Assembly (NCBI GenBank): GCA_008933995.1
Contig: WARS01000013.1
Span: forward strand, 6,486,329 to 6,550,328
Direction of reading: 5' to 3'
Length of the DNA: 64,000 nucleotides
Source: Datnioides undecimradiatus
Taxonomy: Eukaryota > Chordata > Actinopteri > Lobotiformes > Datnioididae
Part shown: positions 12,072-24,339 of the stretch, piece by piece
Layout: each line of letters opens with the position of its first letter
Numbering within the stretch: position 1 is the stretch's first letter
Translations under genes and position numbers: made by a program
The notes under the pieces: generated by a model
What the model was told of the DNA's origin: nothing
The model's database searches: none
The model's input: the letters and a program-made list of their open reading frames with translations, nothing else

Positions 12072-12884
12072 ACAGATCTGCTAACGCTGCTCACACAGTG
12101 TCAGACTGTTACATATGCAGAAAAGTATTTACCAAGCTACAAGGAGAAATTATAGAAGTACCTTTTGATCAAACGATACCAATGATTTTATTAAGCAGCA
12201 ACTGCCAATAGATTTAGTATATTTGTGATGAACATACTAGAAAGGAAAAGGAAAAGAGTATGATAAACTGTCAGTTAGCAAAAATGATTGATAAATCGCT
12301 AAAAGAAAGACACAACAGGCCTTCATCCTAAAGGGTCAAAGGTCGGCTTTTTAGTATTTGTGTCTGGGATTTAGGGGACTTGAAGTGCAGTTTACGCTTT
12401 ATGACTTAGAAGAAGGCTTCATAGATAGCTACAAATACTTTGCAGGGCTAAAGCCTTTACAGTGTGGCTTTGCAGGCCTAGGAAAGTGCATAGAAATGAA
12501 AAAAAAAAACCAATAATTTGCCTGGCAAAATAAAGAAAACTTTTTAAATACCGTAATGTAGACAATTCTCTGAGATGGTCTTTTTAACACGTTTGTGTTT
12601 CTGCAAAATGATCTGCAGCGTTTGGATAAAAGAATTGCTGCAGGTAGGGCACAAACAATTGAAAGGATGTTTAAATCTTAAGGAAATCCTAAGGATATAA
12701 TATCAACAAGAATATAAACCATCCACAATGTCCCAAACATTACACAAACTTTTTAAAGGAGACACAAAGTCCCTCATTAATCAAAGTCAGTTGGATGAGA
12801 TGTGATTATTTTTGTTGCATGTCATTTAAGTGGAGGTCATCAAAAACCCTCTGAGTGTTTTACCTGTCTGTTTGCAGCAGTTCC
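12072..12884. other. fam83e-utp3 intergenic region, no gene seen
   Basis: AT-rich sequence with no supported exon, RNA gene or recognised repeat on either strand. The open frames are short and lack family resemblance. Confidence 0.5.
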
Positions 12885-13020
12885 CAGTTGTTATTTGCTG
12901 ATCTGATTTGAAAACGATAACGTTAACGCTACCAAACAAAACGACAGTACACACTGCAGTACAGTAGGTGGCGGTATGGACTTCACCAGACTGCCGGTGA
13001 AAGTAAAGACGAAGAAGAAA
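12885..13020. repeat. Teleost repeat remnant just upstream of utp3
   Basis: The sequence contains CAGTAGGTGGCGGTATG followed by ACTGCCGGTGAAAG and a GAAGAAGAAAA tail. This is the recognisable end of a repeat scattered widely in percomorph fish (GTGGCGGTAATGC, then CCGCC, then AAGAAGAAGAAG). It ends about 180 bases before the utp3 start codon, so it probably lies in the promoter or 5' UTR. Recognition is from memory and the left edge is uncertain. Confidence 0.55.
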
Positions 13021-13023
13021 ACA

Positions 13024-13029
13024 CGGAAG
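13024..13029 (+). promoter_or_regulatory. ETS-type core (CGGAAG) in utp3 promoter region
   Basis: CGGAAG is the ETS-factor core commonly found near transcription starts of housekeeping genes. It lies 172 bases before the utp3 ATG, immediately after the repeat remnant. A single 6-mer is weak evidence, but the position fits. Confidence 0.25.
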
Positions 13030-13200
13030 CACATGGTAACCACAGTGGGAATGTGTTCAACTCCACTGAATAGTTACAGTGTTCATTTGTTTTGGTCTTT
13101 TACAGACACTCACTGGCGTTAAAGTGGGTGTTTTGGTTATCGCTGTGACGTTTTGCTTTGTTTGCTAACGTGAAACGAGCAGGTTCAGTTCATTTCCATC

Positions 13201-16200
13201 ATGGTTCGAGCTAAAAGGTGAGTTTGGCTGAAAGTCAGCCGCAGTCAGAGTCTGCACGGTTTCATGTTATAATGCTAAAAAAAAAAAAAAAAAAAAGATA
13301 TTTTAAAGATGTAAACATCCACTGAATGCTTGGGAGCTTTAGAGAGCTTTGTGTATCATCTCCTCTCTTTACCTGCTCAGGGCTAAGCCGGTGCAAAGGC
13401 CAAAAAAGACAAATCAGTTTGATGAAGATGACCCTGAAGCCTACAGCAACATGCCCGTCCCTGATAAGGTAAGAGGCCTGGTTGCAGTGTCGTTGTCAGC
13501 ATGAATGTGTGGTTTAAAACACTGATATACGTCAATTAGACTGAGTTGCATTGTATAAGGTATCACTGTGTCAATGATTGTGTTTGCCATTCCTACAATA
13601 ATTATGCACGAAAAGAAAGCCACAGAAAACAACAACCAAGTAGTTTGTACATCTAACAGATGGTGATTATATGAATTGTTGCCAAAAACCTCATATATTA
13701 ATAACAATGGATGCAGGGCACATTAAAATATAACTCGGCAGAGTTATCTAAACTTGAAAATGTCTTTTTATTGTGGCTAAAAACAAGGCTAATGTGTGTC
13801 AACCTCAAACTTTTTTAGCTTACCTACACAACAGTGCACCCTCTTTGTTTTGCACCTCTGTCGGTGATGGGCTGCTTCTTCCATTGTTTTTCATTAGAAG
13901 TTCCTGTCAAGTAGTGAAACAATGTTTTGACTGTTGGTTTCAGTTTAAACTAAGTGGGCTGGCATCATGTGTAAGGAAAAAGTAGTAATCTTAGCTATGC
14001 AGAGGGAGCAAAGAAGCAATGTGAAGACCAACCAGTTAAAGCTTAAACTGACAAATTATAATGAGTTCAGAAATGTGAACCATGTCTCTCTAATATTGTA
14101 ACTTTCTAGAAGTAACCAGTGACGGTCTGATTTAAACCTATCTCCTCTCCTCCTTTCAGAAGTCCTCACAGTACACTAAGGACAAAATCGATGCATTTCA
14201 CGATGAGAAGATTGCAGTAAGTTGAGCTCATTACTTCTGCGCTAGTTGTTATTTGGTGTTTTATTGTTCTCTAATTTTTTCTGTTTGTGCTCTCTTTGCC
14301 ACAGAAACTTCTCGCAAGTGGTGTTCAAGTTGAGAGCGAACCAGAAGAACTGGATGATGAGGTGATGGCTTATGTGTTAATTGGGATTTAACATCGGAAA
14401 ATTTGTGTATCTCAAGAAGAAATTCAAGCCCATCTGAATTTCACAGGAGGAAGTGATGGCCCTGGACGACTCTGAGTCTGAGGAGGAAGAAGAAGAAGAG
14501 GTGGAGGAAGAAGAAGAAGAGGAACAGGGGACAGACATGGAGAGTGATCTAGAGGAAAGAAAGGATGAAGGTAACCACGAAATGAACAGTTTATGTTCAG
14601 GATTCTTCACTGTCATACTATTTCATCTAACTGCAAGCTTGATGTCACCCTCAGATCTTCCTAATGAAATGGCGTGGGGCAACAAGAAGAAGATGTTCTA
14701 TGACACTGACTACGTGACCACCAGTAAGTATCTTTTATCTTCAGCAATATCATAGAAGCAAGCCATGTTAATTCAGTTGTCTGCGTGGCAGATGTTTGCT
14801 TATGAAACATTTTAATTTTACAGAAGGGAAATCGCAAGAAGAGTTGGAAGCTGAGGAGCAGGAGGAAGAAGAGGAAGCTAAAAGTATCCAAAAACGTTTA
14901 GCCGCAAATCTGAGCGAGGAGGATTATGATTTAAACTTGTTTCAGGTATTTTTTTCTCCTGTACACCTGAAGTTAATTCCATATCATCGTAATCATCAAA
15001 AGTGCTTTTGTTTACTCTGGTTGTGTTTGGATGTCCAAATGAAGGAATTTGCTGTGGAGGAGAAGGATGAAAACAAGACTGTAGAAAAGGAGGAGAGGAT
15101 TGTGAAAGACCTGAAGCAGATGTCCCAGAAAGAAAAAATGAAACTTCTGAAGAAGGAGTCACCCGAGTTGCTCGAGCTCATTCAGGACTTTAAAGCAAAG
15201 GTAAAACAACCTCAGAATTAATAATTGGAAAGATATCTGCTTTACTACCACAGACCCACATGTATTTAATGTGAATTTATCCATTAATCCTCTCATCATG
15301 TATGCAGCTCTCTGAACTGAAGGATGAGCTGCAGCCCCTCCTACAGATGGTCAAGGATGGAAAGATCCCAGCTGGAAAAGTGAGCGAATATAGCTTCATT
15401 TCTAGCTGTGATTTAGTCTGACTTTGACACTGTGTGTATATCTCTATAATGATTATTGTAACGTATCAAATGAAAATGTGAAAACAGTGACCATGTGAAA
15501 GACATCGCTCATCAACCTACAAGTAATATCACCAAAATCAGAGGCTGCTGTCAGATTTAAAGACTTGTATAGTGAGTCTCAGCTCATTGTGTAGCCGTCC
15601 AGCTACAACTTTACTGTATTGTTTCACTCTCACTTCACTCATTGCAGTGTCTTTGCTGCAGCAGGCACCTGTTTTAATGAAAAAAAGATCTAAAAGCCCA
15701 CACATACGTACCTGCTGGTCACCAGATAGCAGACAAACAGTGAGATTAGCTGGTTTAAAACTGGTGTACAGAGACTGAAAACAGAGCTGAAAGAGAATGA
15801 ATTTAAAGCTTAGCTCGATCAGCTAACCACAAACAAAACTCCAAATGAATGCTAATGTTGCTCTGTATCTGCCTGATGTGGAGATCACCAGTCCATTGCT
15901 ATCAGGTGATGATTCAATCAATAAACTTTTTTTTGCATACCTTTGTGTGTAATTTGATAGCCTACAGATCTAGACCTGTAGAGCATGTATGGTGCAGAGG
16001 TTCAAGGAACTTAGTACTGGGATTGACATCAAGTTTGTTAATTTGACTGTTTTTCTTTCTTTCCAAAGGGCGCTGACTACCTCAAGACGAAACAGCAACT
16101 TTATCTCAAGTAGGTTGTAATGAAATTGTAATTACATGTTACAGAAATCATGTCACAGTGCTTCATCGAATGACGAGTGATTCTTTCTTGCCGCAGTTAC

Positions 16201-18280
16201 TGCACAAACATCAGTTTCTACATGGTGCTGAAAGCCAAACGAATCCCTGCTCACAACCATCCCGTGATTGAAAGGCTGCTCACATACAGAAATGTAGGAG
16301 TGTGTTTTCACCCTGTTTGACCTACAGTCAAGAAAACTGCACATACATTCTTTTTTATTTTGAACAACATACTTTAATGTGCCATTGTTTCATTGTCCCT
16401 GCTGCCTGACACTGTTAGCAATTACTATTTGGGTTGAGACATCAGTATTATGGATATCATGAAATATCTCCCTCTGTGTTTTTGACCCCTGTAGCTTATC
16501 AATGAACTAGATTCAGTAGATGCTCGGCTTGCCCCACAGTTTCGCAAACTACTAGCTGGTGAGGAGAAAGATAAGGCGACCAACAAACCAGCAGAGGGCA
16601 AGAAGACCAGAGTCTCCAGTAAGAAGGAAAAGGTGAGATTTCATAGACCTGACGGGCATCCTGCTGATGTTTGATATAAGGCTTTGTGGTAACCAGTGCA
16701 CTATGACTGCAGGACTCTGGAGCAACTCTGCCAGAGGCTGAGGAGGGGTCGGACTCTGATCTGGATGAAGAAGCAGCTTTGCGTTTCTACAGAGACATGG
16801 AGGAGCAGGTGAAACTGAAGAGAAGGAGAAATGACCCAGAGGCTGAAGAGTAAGTAGGATTTGAATCCGAGGATGAGTCTAGGACAAAACCAACTGAGAG
16901 ATCTGATGATAAATTGACAATTTGTTTTAGTTTGGAGAATGAAGAGGAGGAGGAGCCTGATCCAGATGCTAAGAGAGGAATCACTTACCAGGTACTGAGT
17001 TACAACCACTCGCGCACTAAAATATTAGTATTTACATGTATATGCTCTCACCGACAGTAACCTGAAAGGCTGCTCAATATTCATGATTAACTCCATTAGA
17101 GCCGGTGACCTTAGAAATTTGCCTGCTATTGAATGGATCCTCCCAGCAGGGTTGGGTGATTTATTATTTTGTTGTACTTTTTACACTTGGAATTCATATA
17201 ATCTTACAAACCCAGCACCCTTGAAAGTTAACCTGATTAGGGCAACTGCAGCACAGCCTGTCATGTCAGCAGGTAGTGGCGGTAATGCCAGAGTTATCAG
17301 AAAACATGGAGGAGGAGAGTGAAAGAGTTTTCGGTTGTAAGTTCCAAATAAAACAAAATGACAATGAGATGAGAACATGATGAAAAACGGTATGCTTAAT
17401 TGAATGAGTTAAGTAATTATGTTTTATGTGTCCTTGTCCTATGTGGACAAGTCAGCTTTTATGCATGTATAAGCCCGAATTAAGGATCTCTAGAATCAGG
17501 TTTAGATAATATTAACAGGATTAAAGTTGGAATATAATATAATGTGAAAGACAAAAGACAAAAAAAGACATTTCTTTTTTGGTTTCATGTGGGCACCACC
17601 ACCTGCTCAGGCTCTCAGCATGAATGGTATTTGAATGCATCTGAGAATGGATTACAGTGGAAGTCCAGTTGTTTCAAAACTGCAACTTCAAACAAATTAG
17701 CATCAGTTTCCTTTGCTGCCGCTCATGTTTCTCTTTAAATGTTTCCTATTACCCGGGTCCTTTGACCTATTTGGCTTTGGGGCTAAAATTAAATTTATAG
17801 ATCCACCTTTAAAAAAAACCAAAACATATCCAGATATGGCACCCCTCCCCCCCAAACTCAATTTATACTTTCCAAGCAAATTTTTTTCCCCACTTCTAGC
17901 AGTTTTTCTAATGATACGTCTCTACCAATTCCCCAGATGGCCAAGAACAAGGGGCTGACACCAAAGAGGAAGAAAATTGACCGCAATCCCAGAGTCAAGC
18001 ACAGAGAGAAGTTCAGACGGGCCATTATCCGCAGAAAGGGCCAGGTTTGTGTTCCATATGTTGATCTGAACTTTTCTTACACAGTTGAAGTGCATCATAA
18101 AGCCATTGTGTACTGACTGTAGGCAAGTTTGAATCAAGAATGTAAGTCGATGTGCCCAAGATCGATGCTGACATTGTTCAAATTCTCCAGGTGCGTGAGG
18201 TTCGTCGGGAGGAGACGCGATACAGTGGAGAGATGTCTGGTATTCGTGCCGGTGTAAAGAAGAGCATCAAACTTAAGTAA
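13201..18280 (+). CDS. utp3: UTP3 / SAS10, small-subunit processome component
   Basis: Sixteen exons: 13201-13217, 13381-13468, 14160-14216, 14305-14361, 14447-14570, 14655-14723, 14824-14945, 15045-15200, 15308-15379, 16069-16109, 16197-16293, 16495-16632, 16713-16849, 16931-16991, 17937-18044 and 18191-18280. All phases join, giving 477 residues (human about 479). Residues 74-100 hold an acidic Glu tract. The Sas10/Utp3/C1D region runs from about 179 to 300, with KESPELLELI and the conserved NYCTNISFY and HPVIERLLTYRNLI. The basic Sas10 C-terminal domain is about 413-477, with LTPKRKKIDRNPRVKHREK and the ending GVKKSIKLK. The protein acts in nucleolar 18S pre-rRNA processing and was named in yeast for its effect on silencing. 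Human UTP3 is, to my knowledge, essentially intronless, so the exon-rich fish structure is probably ancestral. Intron 7 is only 99 nt and stop-free. Confidence 0.95.
13277..13296 (+). repeat. Poly(A) tract in utp3 intron 1
   Basis: An uninterrupted run of about 20 A residues in the 163-base first intron of utp3. It is a plain homopolymer with no flanking retroposon signature that I can see. Confidence 0.85.
13469..14159 (+). other. utp3 intron 2, nothing recognised
   Basis: A 691-base AT-rich intron with GTAAGA donor and TCCTTTCAG acceptor. The open frames on either strand are short and without family resemblance. Confidence 0.6.
15545..15890. repeat. Degenerate teleost interspersed repeat in utp3 intron 9
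   Basis: Phrases such as TAATGAAAAAAAGATCTAAA, ACCTGCTGGTCACCAGATAG, AACAGAGCTGAAAGAGAATG and CTCCAAATGAATGCTAATGT match, from memory, a non-autonomous element very common in perch-like fish. The copy is diverged and its edges are approximate. It accounts for most of the otherwise unusually long intron 9 (15380-16068). Confidence 0.6.
16992..17936 (+). other. utp3 intron 14, nothing firmly recognised
   Basis: The largest utp3 intron (945 bases), with GTACTG donor and ATTCCCCAG acceptor. It is AT-rich with a C-run near 17850 and has no supported exon. The stretch 17100-17330 reads like old interspersed repeat, but I could not assign it. Confidence 0.5.
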
Positions 18281-18409
18281 TCAAGAGAGTTCAAAATATG
18301 CTCCGATTGGACCATGGGATTTGGAAAAAAAAAACAAAAAACAACCCACAAATGGACTGTATTTGTAAATGTTTATTATGAGGGATCGTTTTTTGTAAAT
18401 CTTATCTGA

Positions 18410-18415
18410 TTTATT
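18410..18415 (-). terminator. ppcs: ppcs polyadenylation signal candidate (AATAAA on minus strand)
   Basis: TTTATT on the plus strand reads AATAAA for ppcs. A second copy is at 18372-18377. Both lie 340-390 bases past the ppcs stop and inside the predicted utp3 3' UTR, so the two transcripts may overlap tail to tail. Confidence 0.35.
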
Positions 18416-18475
18416 CAACCGTCAGTCAATGTTGTAGAAAAGACAGAGTGTTTCTCTGTGCTAGTTCAACACATG

Positions 18476-18481
18476 AATAAA
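18476..18481 (+). terminator. utp3: utp3 polyadenylation signal (AATAAA)
   Basis: A canonical AATAAA about 200 bases after the utp3 stop, followed by a T-rich stretch. It is the first strong signal on this strand after the gene. Confidence 0.65.
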
Positions 18482-18756
18482 CATTTTTATACACTTTCAA
18501 TAACTTGTATATTGTCCCTGTACAGAGACAGCATTTATAAGCTTCGAGGTCCATTTTTCGAGCATGTTAAAACAACAAGGGAAGGCATGATGTGTTCAGA
18601 GTTAGTAATTTCTAAATGTGACCATACAGCATAGTTAATAACTTGTCAGTAGCACAGGCAAGTATGAATTAAAGCCAAGCTCAGGATCAGGTACGCATAG
18701 ACACAACATCTTCAAGCTGTGCCATTGACTTTAACGTGCAGTGTAGATGATAGCTG

Positions 18757-20254
18757 TCAACCACCTTGTTGAGTTATGAACTTGTTGTGAGCTGATGTCA
18801 GGTTGCTCACTATCCTGTCCTCTATTTCCACCTCATTCCTCTCATCCTCCTCTGTGAGGACCAGCTCGGCCTGAGTCTCAGGGGTCACAACCAGCACGTA
18901 AGCCCGTCGAGAGTCCAGTACGTTGGCCACGACTGCCTGGTGCCTGTAGGTCTCCAGAGCCTGTCGAGCCTTGTCCAGCAGGATGGTTGCATCCGTTTCC
19001 AGCTTAAAGGAAATGACGAATGCTTGAGGTGCCCAGTCCTTTACCAGGGGGGACAGTATTTTGGGAACCATATTCATGCTGAGCTGAATGTGAGAAAACA
19101 AGGATATTTACATTAATAATGAGGCTAAATAGCCAGCGAATGTCAGCAACCTAACTAGCTGCTGCTAAGCTAGTCTATTTACCCTCACTCTCAGTTTAGT
19201 GTATGTGCATGTATAAATTTGCTAATTAACGCCAAGTATAGCTGAGGCTCATGGAAATACCATTAGTTTTGAAGGTAATTAGTGATAAGCAAAGATATTT
19301 AAGAAATACAATTTAATAATGTGGCTGAATGCAAGACTTGATTTTTTAAAAAAATGCTTTCTTAATGAAAAGTTAGAATATCCTTATAGTGTTTGGGATT
19401 CATCCACTGGGGAGTGACATAATTCAGCCTGGGTGGTAGACTGTTTAACACATTCATTGCCATTCCTAAAAACACAGGTTTGTAATCCTGCATGTACAAC
19501 TTCATATGCTGGAATTTTTGTTTTTCCACTCACTTGAAGAGGTCCATTAGAAGACTGGATTTTGTGTTCAGGCATCTCAGATGCTGGGATATAGAAGTCA
19601 GACACAGCAGCAGCCAGGTAAAACATGGCCTTGGAGCCTAAGTGCAGAATAAAAACCTGTGAGGACAAGTTCTGAACAATATGCTGAATAAAAGCCACAA
19701 CTGGTAAATTGTTGATTTGTACCTATTGTGCTGAGTGCTTGTGCTGCTGCTTTGAGTAGATGCAGATACTCTGACAGGGTGTTGAATTCAATGGGCAGAA
19801 GAAGTCTGCTTTCTTTCACTTCCTGGTATCGCTTCAGCACTTTGGCAATGTTGGGAAACACCTGCTGGTTAACCACCACTTCTGCATTACCAGATGCCCC
19901 TTCTCCACTTCTGAATTTCAGGGCATCCAGCATGTTCATGGTTGAGAACATACGTGTATAGGGGTAGAGGGAGCGGTGCCTGTGTAGGAAGATGACAGCG
20001 TAGCCTGACTCTATGAAATACTCTGCTGAGGAGGCTCCTCGTCTGCCGCTGCTAAAGTTGTCGAGGAAGCGAACTGTGCGAGACTCAAGGGGAACTTTGG
20101 TTCCTCCTGATGTGATGAGAACCACTTTGCGACCTGCTGCTGCATGATGCCCGGCAAAAGCTGCCATCTTCTCTTTGACCTCCTCCACATGGGAGGGAAC
20201 AGCAAATTCTTCAACTAACTTCCCATCAATGGAGGATATCCTGGGTTCAGCCAT
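18757..20254 (-). CDS. ppcs: Phosphopantothenate-cysteine ligase (PPCS)
   Basis: Coding exons on the minus strand are 20254-19723, 19637-19534 and 19083-18757, in consistent phase, giving 320 residues (human about 311). The enzyme joins cysteine to 4'-phosphopantothenate using a nucleoside triphosphate, the second step of coenzyme A synthesis after pantothenate kinase, in the cytosol. Family motifs seen are [10 protein letters not shown] (about 48-57), [12 protein letters not shown] (about 62-73, with the active-site Asn region), AAAVSDFY (about 186-193), [10 protein letters not shown] and SPLVKDWAP. The start MAEP is chosen because it matches mammalian PPCS and lies three bases after a good acceptor (TCTCATCAG), implying a separate 5' UTR exon. 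An in-frame ATG nine codons upstream falls in that acceptor region. foxj3 lies beyond it, as in mammals. Confidence 0.94.
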
Positions 20255-21700
20255 CACCTGATGAGAGAGGGAGGAGAGCAAAGAAGTGATGGCTACTGAA
20301 AGAATATCAGAACTTTGTTTTAATGGGAACTTTACAAATTTAGCTTATTAAAGTCAACATGTGGCCTGCCTGTGAAACCATTTGACCTGTGATGACACAA
20401 TGGGGGATAAACAGCAGAACTAGATAGACGTGTTTAAACGACTACTGGACTGCACTGTGGGAAGTGTAGGATCCAGCTCTTTTACAGTTTGGCTGATAAG
20501 CTCTCACCCATCCCTCCAGTTTATGGAAAAGAGGTGGTAAATCACTACAGTCCTACTTTTAAAGCTTACCAGGTTCATTTTTAAATAGATGTTTAAGTAA
20601 ATCCATTTCACAGTGTCTCTACCAGAGAGTCCTGACAAATTAATTTCATAAATGTAAAATGTCCAACTCACGTCATATGCTGGTCTAAGTTATTTTCCAA
20701 AAATGCTTTTGCATTCATAAAAAAATAAAAAGCCACAGTATGTAGAATAACTTCCTTACAGTATATTGACACACCTTAAAGTGAAATATACACACTGTGT
20801 TGCCAACTTGTACACCGAGAGGTTTTCACCTGATTTTTCACCTGTTGTGAACACATCTCAGTATAAACACAACACATTTCAGCAGCATTTACAAGGCAAA
20901 CTGCAACCTTAAAGCAACGTCCATACAGTTTGATAAACACCATGATCATTTCATCCCAGAATGTTATTAGACTTTTCTAACCCCCTATCCCAGGCTGCTT
21001 TTACATTATCCTAAAGCTCACAGTGGGCCCGGATGTAACCCCTGCACTGAGTGAGCGGCACAGGTGAGTGACCCCATCATTTTGCGTAATAACGGTGTCT
21101 CTGCTGGCGACTGCTTCACCACAGAGAAACAGAAAGTCTTCAGATAGTTTTGTCAGGAACAAACCGAGGTAGACATTTTTAATCTACCGGTAGGTGTTCA
21201 GTCATGTCACAGAAGAAGAAGAAAAGGAAGAAGAGGTTCAGGTGAATCCTGTTCCGCAAATAAAAATCAAAGTCACACCACGTAACGTCACCTGCTATTT
21301 GACAATAATTTCCCACCGTGACAACACCCCGAATGACACAAAGACAACAACTTGTTTTTAATCACAATATTTAAGGATAAAACAAAAAAAAGTCCTACTT
21401 TAGACACCGAGGTTGTCTTCAGACAGCAGCAGCTTCTCAACAACTTCTGCACTTCCTGAAAGCAAAGAGCCGGATTCTTTGGTCTTTATTAATACACAAG
21501 AAAACCGTCAGCGCCTCCCGCGGACGTAAGTGGTACTGCATCACATGTCGGCCGTGCGTCAACCGCTCTTTCACCTTTCATTTGAGGTGACAGACTTGAA
21601 TACAAGCATCACCAGCGGCGCACACAGACTCCGGGAGGGGAAATTTCCCTCGAAGGGGATCTTTAGGAACGGACAGTCCCACTGACTCAGCAAGTATCGT
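20255..21700 (-). other. ppcs 5' region and probable promoter, no coding exon
   Basis: The first ppcs coding exon starts right after an acceptor, so a non-coding first exon should lie further up. The most CpG-rich part, about 21430-21660, is the best place for the transcription start, but I could not fix a donor (CAGGTGACG on the minus strand near 21290 is one option). A GAAGAAGAAGAAAAGG stretch near 21216 may be a repeat tail. No other gene is seen. Confidence 0.35.
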
Positions 21701-24339
21701 GACAAAAAATCACATTTTTTTTGAAAGTGGTGCTCTACTGTTCAGTCTCATCTGACTCTTTTTTTTATTTTTTATTTTTAGCCATTTTAAAAAATTGGAA
21801 TAGCAAAATTGAAGCTCACTTTCTCAAGAAATGCTGGTTGGATGTGGATGCCTTATAACTAATTTCTGGTGAGTGATATAAAGTAGTTATATACTTTCCG
21901 AAAGGTGAACATTAAGGGTCATATATTATCATGCACCGAGATTCATATTTAAAATAGCAGATATAAGATGAAATGTAGTATAAGATGAAGTAACTTTGAA
22001 AGACCCAGTGGGAATCCCTACAACATAGTGTGCTTTATATTTTCCCCGGCACACGGCACAAAGTGAGGAACAATTAACTGAGAATATTTATAATTATAGA
22101 ACATAGACTCATTTCATTAAAAAAAAAAAAAAACCCAATACAATCGTAGGCCTCGTTGGTCATCAAATTTTATTAACATTCACTTTGAAATCTAAATTAA
22201 TCTGCACCAGGTTGTTAAACATTTACTAAAAAACTGACACCTTGCTGTTGGCAAATTAGTTGTATTTTTAAATTGATATATATTTTACTGAACAACAGAG
22301 AATGATATTATATACTGTATTTTGTAATGCACGAATTAGGCATAGACATACACACATATACAATTGTATGTCCACAGAATACGCAGACCTACCTGCTTAG
22401 AGGCTTATTTTAAACACTGTGGTTCAAATGCTTTTTGCTTTATTCTCTGAACCTTTTAACGTTCTCGAGCCTGAGCCAATTAGTGTTGATGTTGTCTATA
22501 CAGAGTCTAAATTCTGGATCCAGTCAAACGCGGCACCTTGAACAGAAGGACAAGGTCAGTCTTTACTGCTGCAAATGTTTTGATTTAAAATGATTTATCG
22601 TTTCACTGCACATTTCCAGGCTTTATCAACTGTAGTCCCCCTGATTAACCCACAAGAGGCGCTGTTGGCCCGCTGATCACACCACTCCAGCATGGCCACT
22701 GTCTCTGATACATGCCTGATTGTGCTGATTAACCTGTTAAGCTGTATTTGATATGTAGGTTCACGTTTCTTAAAAAAAAAAATAAAAATAAAAAATGAAA
22801 GGGCCACAAATTTACTGAGCCACCACCAGTTAAACTGATAAAATACGAGCTGGTCCAATTTGGATAAATCCATTACCTGGAATCCTGTGTGTCTGTTCAA
22901 GAGGCCCTCAGCCTGGCTGTTTGTTGCTGGAAATGGAAAGTATTAAGGGAATATAACCTAAAAACTGTCATTACAATATAAAACTACTAATTTCGGATAT
23001 TTTTTTTAAAGGGAGTATTTAAATGCATAATATTAACAATAATATTTAGTTTAAAATGAACTTTGAAAATGTAAAGCCAGCAAGGAGCTGTGTGGGTTTT
23101 TATCTGGAACATATTTTTTCCACTGGAGATGCAAACGCTGACATTTTTCCAATTGCTTCTATGTCAAAGGCCTACACATGGAAGCTTGAGCCCTTTGAAT
23201 GGACTGGAAGTTCTAACAGACTAAGAAGTATAGTTATTAGAAAAAAACATCATTTTTTTATGACCTTACAAAAACATATTTCATAACTTTTTCATGGTCA
23301 AGGTAAATGCTATGAATATATAATATAAAAGCTATATAATAGGAGGTCAAAAAAGAGATCAGGTCAACATGAACTCTCTAGACCACTGAGTACAGGGGTG
23401 CAGATATACCACTAAGGACACTAAGGTCATGTCCTTGGTATTTTGTTCTGGAAATTTTAGAGTTTTATAACATAATATTAAGAACTGTTTACACATTATA
23501 ATGGAGTGTTGGACATCTTGGGATTTTAGATAAGAATTGTAACGTTCTCTAATGTTTTAACTCACTATATTTAAATGCAGGCTATTTTTAGGCCAAACCG
23601 GAGTGAATTAATGACTTCAGTATTTTATTGCTAGATGTTTGAGACAGCATCGTGAATTGATAAATAACTAAGTAAACAGACTAGAGACTGTCATTTTTTA
23701 GTAATTTTTTCACCAGTCAGTTGCAGCTAAATTTATGGCATAGCCTTGCATGTGCCTGTATACCCTTTTTCTTTAATTTAATATACTCCAGACATAAACA
23801 CACACACACACACACACACTCCAGAACGATTCAAATTTTACACATGTTGTTGAATTTTTGATAAACTGATACATTTTAGTAACACATTAGGATAAAGTGC
23901 TCTTAAATTATTTGGCTCGATAGCCGCAATAACTAATGTTAGACCTCTTATTATCCATTAATTAAAAAAACTTTTACATTGCAAAATTGTTAAATAAAAC
24001 AATTTGTGTTTATCCACCATTAGCTCTGTCCTTCATCAGGAAGACCCCTAAAGAAGAATGGCTTCCACTTCTGGAAAAAAGCAGCAACAAATCTAGACCA
24101 AAAAACATTTGTAATAACCTGTCAACATGTGTAACTAAAGTCTTACTAAACAATGGGATCCCCAACAGATAACCATTAAGTTTAGCTATAATATTCCTAA
24201 ACAGGAAAAGATCCAGCCAGTCAAAAAAGTTCTTATTAAATTGATGGCTTAAATTTGATCTATTAAAGCTGGTTTGCTGATAGATGATGATGGTGACTGG
24301 CAAGTTTACATGCAGGTACACCCGCTGCTTTTTCCACTG
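21701..24339. other. ppcs-foxj3 intergenic region, no gene seen
   Basis: Strongly AT-rich, with poly(A) runs near 22120 and 22771 and a CA microsatellite near 23800. The open frames (the longest about 100 codons) carry no recognisable motif and occur on both strands at random. I see no RNA gene. Confidence 0.5.
23798..23819. repeat. (CA)n microsatellite
   Basis: About eleven uninterrupted CA units in the AT-rich ppcs-foxj3 intergenic region. Confidence 0.9.

Noticed and set aside
13310-13320. TGTAAACATCC, identical to the 5' end of the miR-30 family
   Set aside because: The following bases diverge from mature miR-30 and no complementary arm forms a hairpin nearby. An 11-base match is expected by chance at this scale.
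14377-14616. Ser-rich minus-strand frame
   Set aside because: It is the antisense shadow of the GAA/GAG Glu tract in utp3 exon 5.
23056-23286. 76-codon plus-strand frame starting MNFENVKPARSC, considered as a small gene
   Set aside because: AT-rich, no domain, no splice or promoter context, and a length expected by chance.
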